From positions 62,001 to 126,000 of the forward strand of contig NZ_FOCQ01000003.1 in NCBI RefSeq assembly GCF_900110165.1: a DNA stretch of 64,000 bases, in the 5' to 3' direction. Positions 18,895 through 27,803 of this stretch are shown here, piece after piece (the first letter of the stretch is position 1; each line of letters starts with the position of its first letter). Both the position numbers and the translations under genes were made by a program. Source of the DNA: Lihuaxuella thermophila (GTDB taxonomy: Bacteria > Bacillota > Bacilli > Thermoactinomycetales > Thermoactinomycetaceae). A model generated the notes under the pieces. It saw only the letters and a program-made list of their open reading frames with translations, did no database searches and was not told the DNA's origin.

Positions 18895-19668
18895 ATGTCC
18901 ACTTTTAGTCAATCCCCCTACCGATGCCGGGTCGAATGGGGACAACGGGGGGCGAGGGAAGCCGCTGAGCGGGGCGATATTACCATTATTGTCGATGTTC
19001 TTAGTTTTTCTTCCACAGTCGTCACGGCTGTAAACGTTGGAGCGATTATTTTTCCTCATCCGCCCCCGCTGAATGAGCAAGCCAGGACCTATGCCGGACA
19101 AAAGGGGGCCGAACTGATTTTAGGCAGGGCAGAGGCAGCCAGGCTCGGAAAACCTTCTTTATCACCCGGATCTTTTGGACCCGTACACTCGGGAAAAAAA
19201 TTTGTCTTATGCTCATTAAACGGAGCCGCTTGTACATGGATCGCATCGAAAGTTCCCGCTCTCTTGATTGGCTGTCTGTTAAATGCCTCAGCAGTCGCTG
19301 AAATGGCGAATCGACTGCAATTGGAGACAGGGGCTGATATTACGATTGTTCCCTGTGGTGAACAATGGAACCATGTGCAAGATGGCGAAAATCTGCTCCG
19401 GCCTTCGATGGAGGATTATTTAGGGGCCGGCGCCATCCTTGCAGAGCTGAAGGGCAGTAAGTCTCCGGAAGCTGAAGTTTGCATTGGCGCGTTTCATCAT
19501 GCCGAACCAAACATCAGGGAGCTGATTTGGGATTGCGGGAGCGGACGTGAGTTGCGTGAACGCGGATTTGAAGAAGATGTCAGACACTGTGCGCGTTTAA
19601 ATGTTTATCAGGCAGTTCCGTTATGGTTTCATGATCATTTTGTAAATGCATTCGGTAATCGGGAATAA
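18895..19668 (+). CDS. comB: 2-phosphosulfolactate phosphatase family protein (ComB)
   Basis: A 257-residue protein of the ComB family. ComB dephosphorylates 2-phosphosulfolactate in coenzyme M synthesis, and Bacilli use relatives for sulfolactate formation, including in spores. Signatures are ITIIVDVLSFSSTVVTAV, LCSLNGAACTW, and IVPCGEQW followed by RPSMEDYLGAGAI. The ATG at 18895 has GAGAGGGG nine bases upstream; the longer frame from 18805 does not. It follows kptA but a separate promoter is likely given the 130-base gap. A terminator follows. Confidence 0.87.
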   Translation: MSTFSQSPYRCRVEWGQRGAREAAERGDITIIVDVLSFSSTVVTAVNVGAIIFPHPPPLNEQARTYAGQKGAELILGRAEAARLGKPSLSPGSFGPVHSGKKFVLCSLNGAACTWIASKVPALLIGCLLNASAVAEMANRLQLETGADITIVPCGEQWNHVQDGENLLRPSMEDYLGAGAILAELKGSKSPEAEVCIGAFHHAEPNIRELIWDCGSGRELRERGFEEDVRHCARLNVYQAVPLWFHDHFVNAFGNRE

Positions 19669-19677
19669 ATGAAAATG

Positions 19678-19716
19678 CAGGAGTTCTCCCAAAAACATGG
19701 GATCGCTCCTGTTTTT
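19678..19716 (+). terminator. Intrinsic terminator after comB
   Basis: CAGGAG..TCCCA (from 19678) pairs with TGGGA..CTCCTG (to 19711) with a small internal bulge, followed by TTTTTCTT. Confidence 0.7.
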
Positions 19717-19823
19717 CTTATATATTGCTTCTGCAAACGATCATACATTTCATCAAGAAGGGCCTATACCAATAAATCCAATCGCTGGTTTTTGTTCATA
19801 AGAGTGAAGCGGAGCCTGTGACT

Positions 19824-20699
19824 TCAGGATTTAGTTTCAATTTCTGCTTGCAACCGCCGGTACAACTCCGGTTTGCGGTCTTTAAACGGCGAGACTTTTC
19901 CCTGCTCCCAGTTCTTTCGAAGCCGTTCAAGGTCCAGCTGGCAAGAGAGGACTTCTTCCTGATCCGCTTGGCAGAGGGCCAAAACCCCGTCCGGCGGAAA
20001 AGGGTGATCACAGGGAGAGAAGAATCCGCTTTGCGCATACGCGGCATCGATCTGGGGAATGTGCGGCAAGCCTCCCACCATGCCGCATTGCACGATGAAA
20101 CGTTGGTTTTCAACCGCCCTCGCCTGGGCTGTGTGACGGACGCGATAATAACCGGCCATCGTGTCGGTGTAGACGGGGTTTAAGATCAATTCCGCCTGCT
20201 GTTCAGCCGCGATGCGGGCCAGTTCCGGAAACTCGATATCATAACAGATTAAAATGACCGTTTTGCCAATCGGGGTGTCAAACACCCTTAAATCTTCTCC
20301 CGGCGCCAGTTTCCACACTTTTCGTTCCTCAGGCGTGAGGTGAAGTTTCATCTGTCTTTCCACCCGACCGTCCGGATAGAAGAAGAAAGCCTCATTCACA
20401 TATGAACCATTTACTTCATGAATATGCGTTCCGGCTAAAATCATCATGTCCGCTTCCCGGCTCAATTTTTGGAAAAACTTGAGATACGTGCCGGTGAACT
20501 GATCCAAGTAGGCGCAAGCCTGCCGGTGCGTTAAAGCCGGCCGGAGCGCCAGCAGCGAGGCCGTTAGATACTCGGGAAATACGAGCAATTCCACTCCTTG
20601 TTTTTGTGCCTGACGGACATGATGTTCAAGTCCCTCCCAAAACTGTGCTTCCGTTTGAAGGGGAGCAATTCTGTACTGGACGACTCCCACATTAGCCAA
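19824..20699 (-). CDS. Carbon-nitrogen hydrolase (nitrilase superfamily)
   Basis: A 291-residue cytoplasmic amidase/nitrilase-fold enzyme. The catalytic Glu-Lys-Cys triad is visible in LLVFPEYLTA, LHLTPEERKVW and ILICYDIEFPELAR. The start is a TTG at 20699 after GGAGGGGAAGAAAA, and it overlaps the end of the GNAT gene by eight bases. In B. subtilis YhcX the same two domains are one polypeptide (GNAT followed by nitrilase), so this pair probably acts as a complex with the same unknown amide substrate. Confidence 0.85.
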   Translation of the reverse strand: MANVGVVQYRIAPLQTEAQFWEGLEHHVRQAQKQGVELLVFPEYLTASLLALRPALTHRQACAYLDQFTGTYLKFFQKLSREADMMILAGTHIHEVNGSYVNEAFFFYPDGRVERQMKLHLTPEERKVWKLAPGEDLRVFDTPIGKTVILICYDIEFPELARIAAEQQAELILNPVYTDTMAGYYRVRHTAQARAVENQRFIVQCGMVGGLPHIPQIDAAYAQSGFFSPCDHPFPPDGVLALCQADQEEVLSCQLDLERLRKNWEQGKVSPFKDRKPELYRRLQAEIETKS

Positions 20700-21330
20700 T
20701 TTTCTTCCCCTCCTTGTCGTCCGGGTTCAGCCATTCCACCAACACGGCCTTGTTCATCGATTCTTCATCTTCCAGATAATCATCCATTACCTGCACCGGC
20801 TTCAGCCCTTGTTTCACCATAAAACTCAATACGAGATCCTTCAACTCACCTTGAACCACTTTTTGCACATATTCTTCAGCCGTCATCGATCCGGCGTATC
20901 GATGAAATCCGGGAATGCGGCATCCGGCGATCAGCCTTTTTAGGCCCAGGCTCCTGACCAGATTTTTGCGCGCTTCATACAAAGCCTGTGCCACTCCATG
21001 GCCGCGGAAAGAGGGACGGACACACAGATCGATCCCGTAGAGACTGTCTCCGTCCGGTTGATGGCTGCGGCGAATATACCCGTCATCGGCCACTTCCGCC
21101 CAGGTATGGGGCTCGCCGGTGAATCGGACGATCAACGAGGTGGCCGAACCCGCGATGATCCCATCCACTTCTGCAACCATCGCTCCTTCCGGAAAAACCT
21201 CGACATGCGCGGCGATCTGTTCCCGATTCCAAAGCAACTCTTCCGGAAAAGGAGGAGGAAACGCTTCCCGTTGTACGGTGAGCAATGCCTCAAAATCGTC
21301 CAATGTGTACGGCCTCACGCGAATATCCAT
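20692..21330 (-). CDS. GNAT-family N-acetyltransferase (YhcX N-terminal-domain homologue)
   Basis: A 212-residue GNAT protein. The acetyl-CoA-binding region is GIDLCVRPSFRGHGVAQALYEAR, with the R/Q-x-x-G-x-G/A loop. The ATG at 21330 has AAGGGG six bases upstream; the longer frame extends into the promoter. It overlaps the downstream nitrilase gene, and together they match the two halves of YhcX. The acceptor amine is unknown. TATAAT on the minus strand at 21371-21376 is a candidate -10. Confidence 0.8.
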   Translation of the reverse strand: MDIRVRPYTLDDFEALLTVQREAFPPPFPEELLWNREQIAAHVEVFPEGAMVAEVDGIIAGSATSLIVRFTGEPHTWAEVADDGYIRRSHQPDGDSLYGIDLCVRPSFRGHGVAQALYEARKNLVRSLGLKRLIAGCRIPGFHRYAGSMTAEEYVQKVVQGELKDLVLSFMVKQGLKPVQVMDDYLEDEESMNKAVLVEWLNPDDKEGKKIG

Positions 21331-21494
21331 CCTCTGCACCCCTTTTTGCAACAGCGATTCATTCTCCCCTATTATAGACAACCTGCGCCATTTGTTCGAT
21401 TCCAAATTGACCCCAAGGGGCAACATCACCGAGCGAAATCGTGTATAATAGGATCGTACTCTCGCACCTTTTTAAGCCAAAAGGATGATCAGAT

Positions 21495-22481
21495 ATGTTA
21501 GCCGAACGAATCACTTCAGAAGAAACTCCCCGCCTGTGGGGAGATAAGCGTTATCATACATGGAACCACCATTTGCGGCAAATCTTCAAGCAAAAAGTTT
21601 TTAAAGTGGCACTGGACGGCGGCTTTACCTGCCCGAACCGGGATGGAAAGGTGGCGGTGGGGGGCTGCACGTTTTGCAGTGCCCGCGGGTCCGGCGACTT
21701 TGCCGGGAATCGTCGCGATGACCTGATCAAGCAGTTCCGGGATGTAAAGGAACGGATGCACACCAAATGGCCCGATGCCAAATATCTGGGTTACTTCCAG
21801 GCATTCAGCAACACCTACGCACCGGTCGGACAACTGCGCGAAATGTATGAAACCATCCTCGCCCAAGAAGGTGTGGTAGGCTTAGCGATCGCCACCCGTC
21901 CCGACTGTTTACCCGATGATGTGGTGGAATATCTGGCCGAGTTAAACCAGCGGACCTACCTGTGGGTAGAACTGGGGTTGCAGACCATCCATGAACGCAC
22001 CTCTCAACTCGTCAACCGCGGGCATGATTTCGCCTGCTTTCTCAGAGGACTTGAAAAGCTGCGCAAACACGGGATTCGGACCTGTGTCCACATCATCCAC
22101 GGACTTCCCGGCGAAACGGAAGAGATGATGATGGAGACGGTCGAAGCGTGCGCCAATATGGATATCCAGGGGATCAAAATCCATCTTTTGCATCTGTTAA
22201 AAAACACCCCGATGGTCAAGCAATATGAGCAAGGGTTGCTTCAGTTTCTGGACAAGGATCAATATGTGCGGCTGGTCGCCGACTCACTCGAACTGCTTCC
22301 CCCGGATGTCACCATTCACCGCCTCACCGGGGACGGCCCTCCGGACCTGCTCATGGGCCCCATGTGGAGCCTCAAAAAGTGGGAAGTGCTGAATGCCATT
22401 GATGATGAACTGGAGCGCCGCAACTCATGGCAAGGCAAAAAAGCCAAACCGCGCAAGCCGCCTGAGATTCCGGCCGGCTGA
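21495..22481 (+). CDS. ytqA: TIGR01212-family radical SAM protein (YtqA/YhcC)
   Basis: A 328-residue radical SAM protein. The iron-sulfur cluster ligands lie in GFTCPNRDGKVAVGGCTFC, where the spacing between the first two Cys is unusually long, as in this subfamily. RNA-modifying or metabolic roles have been proposed but the reaction is not assigned. Later motifs include LGYFQAFSNTYAP, GLAIATRPDCLPD and HIIHGLPGE. It is followed 12 bases later by ytqB, the same pair order as in Bacillus. A TATAAT at 21444-21449 is a candidate -10. Confidence 0.88.
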   Translation: MLAERITSEETPRLWGDKRYHTWNHHLRQIFKQKVFKVALDGGFTCPNRDGKVAVGGCTFCSARGSGDFAGNRRDDLIKQFRDVKERMHTKWPDAKYLGYFQAFSNTYAPVGQLREMYETILAQEGVVGLAIATRPDCLPDDVVEYLAELNQRTYLWVELGLQTIHERTSQLVNRGHDFACFLRGLEKLRKHGIRTCVHIIHGLPGETEEMMMETVEACANMDIQGIKIHLLHLLKNTPMVKQYEQGLLQFLDKDQYVRLVADSLELLPPDVTIHRLTGDGPPDLLMGPMWSLKKWEVLNAIDDELERRNSWQGKKAKPRKPPEIPAG

Positions 22482-22493
22482 GGAGGAACTCCG

Positions 22494-23066
22494 TTGATTC
22501 TCCCCTCCACGTTGGAAAGCGCCCGCTCCTGGATCCGCCTGGCTCTTACGGCTGGGGGAACGGCGATTGACGCAACGGTGGGCAACGGGCATGATACGCT
22601 GTTTTTGGCCCAACTCGCGGGGCCTGCAGGTCGTGTCTTCGGTTTTGACATTCAAGCGGAAGCGATTGAGGCTACCAGACGCAGGCTGAGAGACGCCGGT
22701 CAGGAGCAACAGGTGCAATTGTTCAGATGTAGCCATCATCAAATGGACAAGATGCTTCCTGAAGAGATCAAAGGGAAAGTGGATGCGGCCATGTTTAACC
22801 TCGGCTATCTGCCGCATGGCAATCCCGCGATCATCACACAGCCGGAAACGACCCTCCATGCCTTGCAGATTTGCACGGAATGGCTGGCACCCGGAGGACT
22901 CATCACCCTCGCTTTGTATACCGGTCATCCGGGGGGGCAGGAAGAGGCTGACGCGGTCGTTCATTGGGCCTCTGCGCTTTGTTCCAGAAGGTTCCAAGTG
23001 ATGTGGCAGCAGATCCTGAACCGCCGCCATGCCCCCTCTCTGCTCGTGATCGAAAAAAGAAGTTAA
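22494..23066 (+). CDS. ytqB: Class I SAM-dependent methyltransferase, YtqB family
   Basis: A 190-residue rRNA-methylase-type (PF06962) protein. Motif I is TAIDATVGNGHDTLFLA and the catalytic-region motif is AMFNLGYLPHGN. The start is a TTG at 22494 with AGGAGG eight bases upstream; no ATG fits. B. subtilis YtqB acts on tRNA wobble uridines in some reports, making a tRNA substrate likely. It is co-directional with and close to ytqA, so the two are probably an operon. Confidence 0.85.
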   Translation: MILPSTLESARSWIRLALTAGGTAIDATVGNGHDTLFLAQLAGPAGRVFGFDIQAEAIEATRRRLRDAGQEQQVQLFRCSHHQMDKMLPEEIKGKVDAAMFNLGYLPHGNPAIITQPETTLHALQICTEWLAPGGLITLALYTGHPGGQEEADAVVHWASALCSRRFQVMWQQILNRRHAPSLLVIEKRS

Positions 23067-23073
23067 GAACAAA

Positions 23074-23120
23074 CCAAAAAGCGATCCATTCCGCGCAGGG
23101 AATCGGGATCGCTTTTTTGG
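23074..23120 (+). terminator. Intrinsic terminator after ytqB
   Basis: A 14-bp stem pairs 23074-23087 with 23106-23120 and its descending arm contains a T6 run. The loop holds a second small stem. Confidence 0.85.
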
Positions 23121-23186
23121 TTTATGCATCAACGCATGGGTTCATCGTTTTCCAAAAAAATAAAAAGCCGTGATGATAAATAAAAA

Positions 23187-23216
23187 ACATCTTCCTGCTT
23201 GGGAAGATGTATTTTT
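23187..23216 (-). terminator. Intrinsic terminator of the S1-domain gene
   Basis: Stem ACATCTTCC/GGAAGATGT (23187-23195 with 23202-23210) is flanked by A and T runs, so it can act in both directions. It lies 34 bases after the S1 gene stop. Confidence 0.8.
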
Positions 23217-23249
23217 TCTCACTTAGACTATCTTTGTATAAACCGTCGT

Positions 23250-23636
23250 TCAGCGATTCTTTTTCTGCTTGGCAGCCAGTGCGTTTAAACGTTCCTCGCT
23301 GCTTTTCAGCCATTTCTTCATCATATCCTCGAAATCAGCAGGCCCTTTGCGCCCGCCCCGGCGGTCTTGAGGGTTTCTCTTTTCACGCGGAGGGCGATCT
23401 TCGCTCAATGCTTTTATCGACAAGGAAATTTTTCCCGAAGGATCGATGGAAAGCACTTTTGCTTTGACAACGGCACCAACCTGCAGTTCATCTTCAACTT
23501 TTTCTACATATTTTGTAGAGATTTGTGAGATGTGAACCAGACCGGTTTCCCCCGATTCCAATTTTATAAAGGCCCCGAAAGGTTTGGTCGAGATCACTTC
23601 TCCCTGTACGACGGCCCCTTCCTTTAATTGACTCAT
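23250..23636 (-). CDS. yugI: S1 RNA-binding domain protein (YugI/GSP13-like)
   Basis: A 128-residue protein: one S1 domain (about residues 6-75; GAVVQGEVISTKPFGAFIKL, TGLVHISQIS, VKAKVLSIDPSGKISLSIKA) and a basic, disordered tail (RPPREKRNPQDRRGGRKG). YugI/general stress protein 13 associates with the 30S ribosome. The ATG at 23636 has GGGAG seven bases upstream. The longer upstream frame lacks similarity. Confidence 0.88.
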   Translation of the reverse strand: MSQLKEGAVVQGEVISTKPFGAFIKLESGETGLVHISQISTKYVEKVEDELQVGAVVKAKVLSIDPSGKISLSIKALSEDRPPREKRNPQDRRGGRKGPADFEDMMKKWLKSSEERLNALAAKQKKNR

Positions 23637-23910
23637 TATAACACTCCCGCAGTGGAATTCATTCTGTTCCAAAGTATCATTTATTTGTTGAAAAGTCAAT
23701 GGTTATTTATGCTATAAGCCATGACTCTGCTGTCTTTTGGGAATGATGACAATCCCGCCAGTTCACCACCTTTTTGCTTTCCTCATGAAAATGGGCGGCT
23801 GTCCTATATATCCACCATATACTTCATGACAGCCAATATTCGCCTTTATAAACGAAAACAGGGCATAAAATTGACGAAAAAAAGAAAAACAATCTACCGG
23901 TTCACCTTTG

Positions 23911-23940
23911 CACACCGATTATGTTATACTCTTTCTCGAA
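23911..23940 (+). promoter_or_regulatory. Candidate pckA promoter
   Basis: TTCACC (23911-23916) and TATACT (23935-23940) are 18 bases apart, placing the start of transcription about 40 bases before the pckA ATG. Confidence 0.55.
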
Positions 23941-23985
23941 TTGGTATGACATATTCCTGCTGAATAGACAAAGGTGGCTGTGAAC

Positions 23986-25563
23986 ATGAGTATGGTGATT
24001 CAAACCGAAAGTGGAGCTTCTTTTCATTTTGGCGGCAAAAAACATATGAACTTGAGCGTAGCGGAACTGGTGGAAGAAGCACTGCGCAAAAATGAAGCCG
24101 TACTGACCCATGAAGGAGCCCTCAGAGCCCTGACCGGCCCCTTCACCGGTCGCTCACCGAAAGATAAATACACCGTGAATGATCCATCGGTCACAAACTT
24201 CATCGACTGGGGCAGCGTCAACCAGCCCATGGATCCTGAAAAGTTTGAACAAATTTGGACGCGTTTACAAAGTTACTTGCGGGACAAGGAAGTCTATATT
24301 TTCGACGGATTTGCCGGAGCGGACCCCACTTATCGCCTCCCCATCCGGGTCATCAATGAATATGCCTGGCACAATCTGTTCGTGCGCCAACTGTTCATCC
24401 GCCCGACCGAAGAGGAACTGGCCGGGCATAAACCCGAGTTTACCGTTGTTTGCGCCCCCGGATTTAAAGCGGATCCTTCCGTGGACGGAACCCGTTCGGA
24501 AACGGTCATCGCCGTGAGCTTTGAACGTAAACTGGTGATCATCGCCGGTACTCAATACGCCGGGGAAATGAAAAAATCCATTTTCAGCGTGATGAACTAT
24601 TTACTGCCTGATCAGGGTGTCCTGCCGATGCACTGCTCCGCCAATGTCGGAAAAGACGGGGATGTGGCCCTTTTCTTCGGCTTGTCCGGAACGGGAAAAA
24701 CCACTCTGTCCGCCGACCCGGAACGTTTGCTGATCGGTGATGATGAACACGGCTGGTCGGATCGCGGTGTATTCAACTTTGAGGGCGGATGCTATGCCAA
24801 GTGCATCGGTCTCAGCCGGGAAAAGGAACCTCAAATCTGGGAAGCGATCCGTTTTGGAACCGTATTGGAAAACGTGGTACTGGACCAACACAGAAAACCG
24901 GATTTTCATGACAATACCCTCACCGAAAACACCCGTGCCGCCTATCCCGTTGATTTCATTCCGGGTGCAGTGATTCCCGGCGTGGCCGGTCACCCGAATG
25001 TCATCTTGTTTTTAACCGCGGATGCTTTCGGCGTCTTACCCCCCATTTCCAAATTGACGCCTGAACAAGCCATGTACCATTTCTTGTCCGGGTACACCAG
25101 CAAGCTGGCGGGAACGGAGCGAGGGGTGACGGAACCGGAGGCAACTTTCTCCACCTGCTTTGGCGCCCCGTTCCTGCCCCGCCCGGCCCATGTGTACGCA
25201 GAAATGCTGGGCAAAAAAATCGCCGAGCACCAAGTGGATGTCTACCTCGTCAACACCGGTTGGACAGGTGGTCCTTACGGAGTGGGCGAGCGCATGAACC
25301 TGGGCTACACCCGCGCCATGGTACGCGCAGCCATCAACAGGGAACTCAGCCAGGTGAAATATACCGTCGATCCGATCTTCGGGCTGGCGATGCCGCTCGA
25401 GTGTCCGGGTGTGCCTGCTGAACTGTTAAACCCGAGAAACACGTGGAAAAATACGGATGAATACGATCAGAAGGCCAAAGAGCTGGCTGAACGGTTCCAT
25501 CAACATTTCGCCAAGTTTCCGGATGTATCGGCAGCGGTTAAAGCCGCCGGACCAAAACTATAA
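23986..25563 (+). CDS. pckA: Phosphoenolpyruvate carboxykinase (ATP)
   Basis: A 525-residue enzyme that converts oxaloacetate and ATP to phosphoenolpyruvate, CO2 and ADP for gluconeogenesis. Visible motifs are TGRSPKDKY, the PEPCK-specific stretch [20 protein letters not shown], the P-loop [11 protein letters not shown], the metal-binding [11 protein letters not shown], and [13 protein letters not shown]. The ATG at 23986 is preceded by AAAGGTGG with eight-base spacing; the upstream in-frame GTGs are less well placed. It is monocistronic, between its own promoter and a terminator. Confidence 0.97.
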   Translation: MSMVIQTESGASFHFGGKKHMNLSVAELVEEALRKNEAVLTHEGALRALTGPFTGRSPKDKYTVNDPSVTNFIDWGSVNQPMDPEKFEQIWTRLQSYLRDKEVYIFDGFAGADPTYRLPIRVINEYAWHNLFVRQLFIRPTEEELAGHKPEFTVVCAPGFKADPSVDGTRSETVIAVSFERKLVIIAGTQYAGEMKKSIFSVMNYLLPDQGVLPMHCSANVGKDGDVALFFGLSGTGKTTLSADPERLLIGDDEHGWSDRGVFNFEGGCYAKCIGLSREKEPQIWEAIRFGTVLENVVLDQHRKPDFHDNTLTENTRAAYPVDFIPGAVIPGVAGHPNVILFLTADAFGVLPPISKLTPEQAMYHFLSGYTSKLAGTERGVTEPEATFSTCFGAPFLPRPAHVYAEMLGKKIAEHQVDVYLVNTGWTGGPYGVGERMNLGYTRAMVRAAINRELSQVKYTVDPIFGLAMPLECPGVPAELLNPRNTWKNTDEYDQKAKELAERFHQHFAKFPDVSAAVKAAGPKL

Positions 25564-25576
25564 ATAGCTCCAAACA

Positions 25577-25608
25577 ACAGCCCGCCCATCCCGGTGCGGG
25601 CTGTTTCT
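25577..25608 (+). terminator. Intrinsic terminator after pckA
   Basis: A 9-bp GC-rich stem (25577-25585 with 25596-25604) is followed by a T-rich tail. Confidence 0.8.
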
Positions 25609-25640
25609 CTATCTTTATTTATAAAGATCAGCCTTTTATA

Positions 25641-25670
25641 TTGAAAACACAGAAGAAGATTTGCTATGAT
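25641..25670 (+). promoter_or_regulatory. SigA-type promoter of udk
   Basis: TTGAAA (25641-25646), 18 bases, then TATGAT (25665-25670) with an extended TGC in front. It lies about 40 bases upstream of the udk start. Confidence 0.6.
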
Positions 25671-25712
25671 CAGCAGAGTGATGGAAACGGAATGTCAGGA
25701 AGGAAGACATGG

Positions 25713-26348
25713 ATGATGATGAAACCTGTAGTAATCGGAGTGGCAGGCGGTACCGGTTCGGGAAAAACAACCGTTGCGCGGAAGATTGTGGAACAGTTTT
25801 CGGATTCGGTCGTATATCTTGAACAAGATTCGTATTATAAAGACCAGTCCCATCTGTCGCTGGAAGAGCGGGCCAACACAAACTACGACCATCCGCTCGC
25901 ATTTGATAACGATCTGCTTCTTGAGCACCTGCACAAGTTGCTGCATTACCAGCCGATTGATAAACCCGTCTATGACTACAAACTCCATACCCGCTCCAGC
26001 GAGACCATTTATCTGGTCCCCAAAGACGTGATTATCGTTGAAGGCATTTTGGTTCTCGATGATGAGCGCCTGCGGGATCTGATGGACATCAAACTATTTG
26101 TGGACACGGATGCGGATGTGCGCATTTTGCGGAGAATCGAGCGGGATATCAAGGAGCGCGGCCGCACATTCGAATCCGTGATGGAACAATATCTGAGCGT
26201 GGTTCGCCCGATGCACTTGCAGTTTGTGGAACCGACCAAACGCTACGCGGATCTCATCATTCCCGAGGGCGGCCACAATGAGGTAGCGATCAACCTTTTA
26301 ATCAACCAGATTCGCACCTTTCTCCATTCGCCTTCCAAACTGGTTTAA
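25713..26348 (+). CDS. udk: Uridine kinase
   Basis: A 211-residue enzyme that phosphorylates uridine and cytidine with ATP or GTP in pyrimidine salvage. The P-loop is [16 protein letters not shown]; nucleoside-binding residues lie in [19 protein letters not shown] and [11 protein letters not shown]; the lid has [12 protein letters not shown]. Three consecutive ATG codons (25713, 25716, 25719) follow AGGAAGGAAG; the first gives the best spacing and the usual family length. It stands alone. Confidence 0.95.
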   Translation: MMMKPVVIGVAGGTGSGKTTVARKIVEQFSDSVVYLEQDSYYKDQSHLSLEERANTNYDHPLAFDNDLLLEHLHKLLHYQPIDKPVYDYKLHTRSSETIYLVPKDVIIVEGILVLDDERLRDLMDIKLFVDTDADVRILRRIERDIKERGRTFESVMEQYLSVVRPMHLQFVEPTKRYADLIIPEGGHNEVAINLLINQIRTFLHSPSKLV

Positions 26349-26402
26349 TCGATGAATCATGAACTGAGAGAATTGCATCGGTTCACTGAACGGGCCATAA
26401 AA

Positions 26403-26432
26403 AACCCAGCATCCGCTGAGGACCGCTGGGTT
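26403..26432 (-). terminator. Intrinsic terminator between udk and the convergent gene
   Basis: Stem AACCCAGC/GCTGGGTT (26403-26410 with 26425-26432) is followed on the minus strand by a T run. It may serve both converging genes. Confidence 0.65.
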
Positions 26433-26487
26433 AGCTTGCTTCTTTATATTTGAACCGGATCAAACTCTATTTCCGTCTAAGCATGGA

Positions 26488-26913
26488 TCATTTGCTGCTT
26501 TCTTTTTGCTGCTCTACCTTTTTCAAACGCTCGGTTAATACTTTGAGACGCACTTTCAATTCCTCTCCCCATTCATCATTGGAAAGGATTTTGGAAATAC
26601 GGAGCAGATCGAGCGAGTGATCGATTTGTTCCCGCAAAATGGCTTCCAAATCGCCATCCTCTTGGAAACTTACACAAAATTCCTTCCACTCAGCGACCAT
26701 ATCGGGGTTTACAACTTCTCGGAGGGTGGTTTCCTTCACACGATCTTCTTTGGCATATTCGACCACTAACTCAAATTCTTCTTTCACAGCTGGGTGAACT
26801 TCAATGTCATGGCATACAGGACAATAGAGCATAGGAACATGATGCACCACAATCGACTGCTGGCGCAATGTTCCAACCATCCCGATCTTGGATGCTCCAC
26901 AGCAGTAGCTCAT
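26488..26913 (-). CDS. Putative zinc-ribbon protein (YgiT-like N-terminus), unknown function
   Basis: A 141-residue protein with two paired cysteines near the N-terminus (MSYCCGAS and MLYCPVCHDIEVHP), spaced as in small YgiT/MqsA-type zinc ribbons. An acidic helical part follows and a Lys/Glu-rich C-terminus ends it (LKVLTERLKKVEQQKESSK). No helix-turn-helix or toxin partner is seen, so a toxin-antitoxin role is not supported. It precedes a hypothetical gene in the same direction but far away. Confidence 0.55.
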   Translation of the reverse strand: MSYCCGASKIGMVGTLRQQSIVVHHVPMLYCPVCHDIEVHPAVKEEFELVVEYAKEDRVKETTLREVVNPDMVAEWKEFCVSFQEDGDLEAILREQIDHSLDLLRISKILSNDEWGEELKVRLKVLTERLKKVEQQKESSK

Positions 26914-27035
26914 GGTCTTCCCTCCCGTTCCCTGTTATGATCAAAACCCCTGCAACAAATCGAGCTGATTCGTTAAGGATGTGTTATTATTTTACCACAA
27001 ATCTGTAAAGTGCAAACGCAAGGGAAGAAATTAGA

Positions 27036-27061
27036 AAAAGCACAGCCAGATGCTATGCTTC
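27036..27061 (-). terminator. Weak intrinsic terminator
   Basis: On the minus strand AGCATAGC..GCTGTGCT forms an 8-bp stem with a G-T pair followed by TTTTTCT, immediately after the 80-residue gene. Confidence 0.5.
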
Positions 27062-27304
27062 TCAGGGACACCAGCCCATATCACAGTTGTGTGCATAATG
27101 ATTTTGAAAAACCCGGTGATCTCCCACCGCATAAATATGGTTATCCTCCATGGTATAACCATCATATATTTCAACTTCTCCTGTTTGCATGTTAATCTTG
27201 CCGACCGGGGAACGATTGTGGTACAACACCAGCCCGCCCGCTTCCATTTTTCCGGTCACTTTGCGTGTAATATTGATGCGGCAGGAGTTACGCTCATCAG
27301 ACAT
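27062..27304 (-). CDS. Hypothetical protein, 80 residues
   Basis: A small protein beginning MSDERNSCRINITRKVTGKM and containing YHNRSPVGKINMQTGEVEIY, which reads like a short beta-rich domain, with Cys and His residues at the end (FQNHYAHNCDMGWC). I do not recognise it. AGGGGG lies six bases before the ATG, but that site is the 3' arm of the gcvH terminator hairpin, so translation may be held down when the gene is read through from gcvH. Confidence 0.6.
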   Translation of the reverse strand: MSDERNSCRINITRKVTGKMEAGGLVLYHNRSPVGKINMQTGEVEIYDGYTMEDNHIYAVGDHRVFQNHYAHNCDMGWCP

Positions 27305-27386
27305 AAAAAAACCCCCTGATCAAATAACCTCTGTTCTTATTTTGCACCAGTGCGGCGACTTTCATGAGAAGGTTATTTACCAGGGG
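27305..27386 (-). terminator. Large-stem terminator after gcvH, containing the SD of the next gene
   Basis: The arms 27313-27330 and 27370-27386 pair over about 17 positions (CCCCTG..AAATAACCT). On the minus strand the hairpin ends in a T7 run directly before the ATG of the 80-residue gene. The loop is about 40 bases, unusually large for a terminator. Confidence 0.65.
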
Positions 27387-27400
27387 AAATCGGAATATGA

Positions 27401-27787
27401 TTAGCTTTCGCTTACCGCTTGTTCATACTGTTCTGCGGTGAGCAGATTTTCCAGCTGGGAAGGATCGGACATCTCGACCACAATCATCCAGCCGTCTCCG
27501 TAAGGGGAGTCATTCACATTTTCAGGGGAGCTTTCCAGCTCGCCGTTTACCTCGACCACTTTCCCGCTGACCGGAGCATACAATTCAGAAACGGTCTTGA
27601 CGGATTCCACGCTGCCAAACGGCTCTCCGGCGGTCACTTCCGCCCCTACTTCAGGAAGCTCTACGAATACGATATCTCCAAGCTCAGATTGGGCAAAGTC
27701 GGTGATTCCGATGCGGACTTTATCTCCGTCCAATGTTTGCACCCATTCATGCTCCTCAGTATAACGCAGTTCTTTTGGCAAGTTCAT
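27401..27787 (-). CDS. gcvH: Glycine cleavage system H protein
   Basis: A 128-residue lipoyl carrier. The lipoylated Lys is in [17 protein letters not shown]. It shuttles the aminomethyl group between the P, T and L proteins; in Firmicutes it also relays octanoyl/lipoyl groups to other enzymes, which fits an isolated gcvH such as this one since no gcvP or gcvT is present. The ATG at 27787 is eight bases from GGAGGG; the ATG at 27793 is too close. It starts 16 bases after the thioredoxin-like gene. Confidence 0.95.
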   Translation of the reverse strand: MNLPKELRYTEEHEWVQTLDGDKVRIGITDFAQSELGDIVFVELPEVGAEVTAGEPFGSVESVKTVSELYAPVSGKVVEVNGELESSPENVNDSPYGDGWMIVVEMSDPSQLENLLTAEQYEQAVSES

Positions 27788-27803
27788 CCACATTTCCCTC
27801 CGC

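Noticed and set aside
26488-26913. Toxin-antitoxin (MqsA-like) assignment
   Set aside because: The Cys pairs resemble YgiT/MqsA zinc ribbons, but there is no helix-turn-helix and no adjacent toxin gene.
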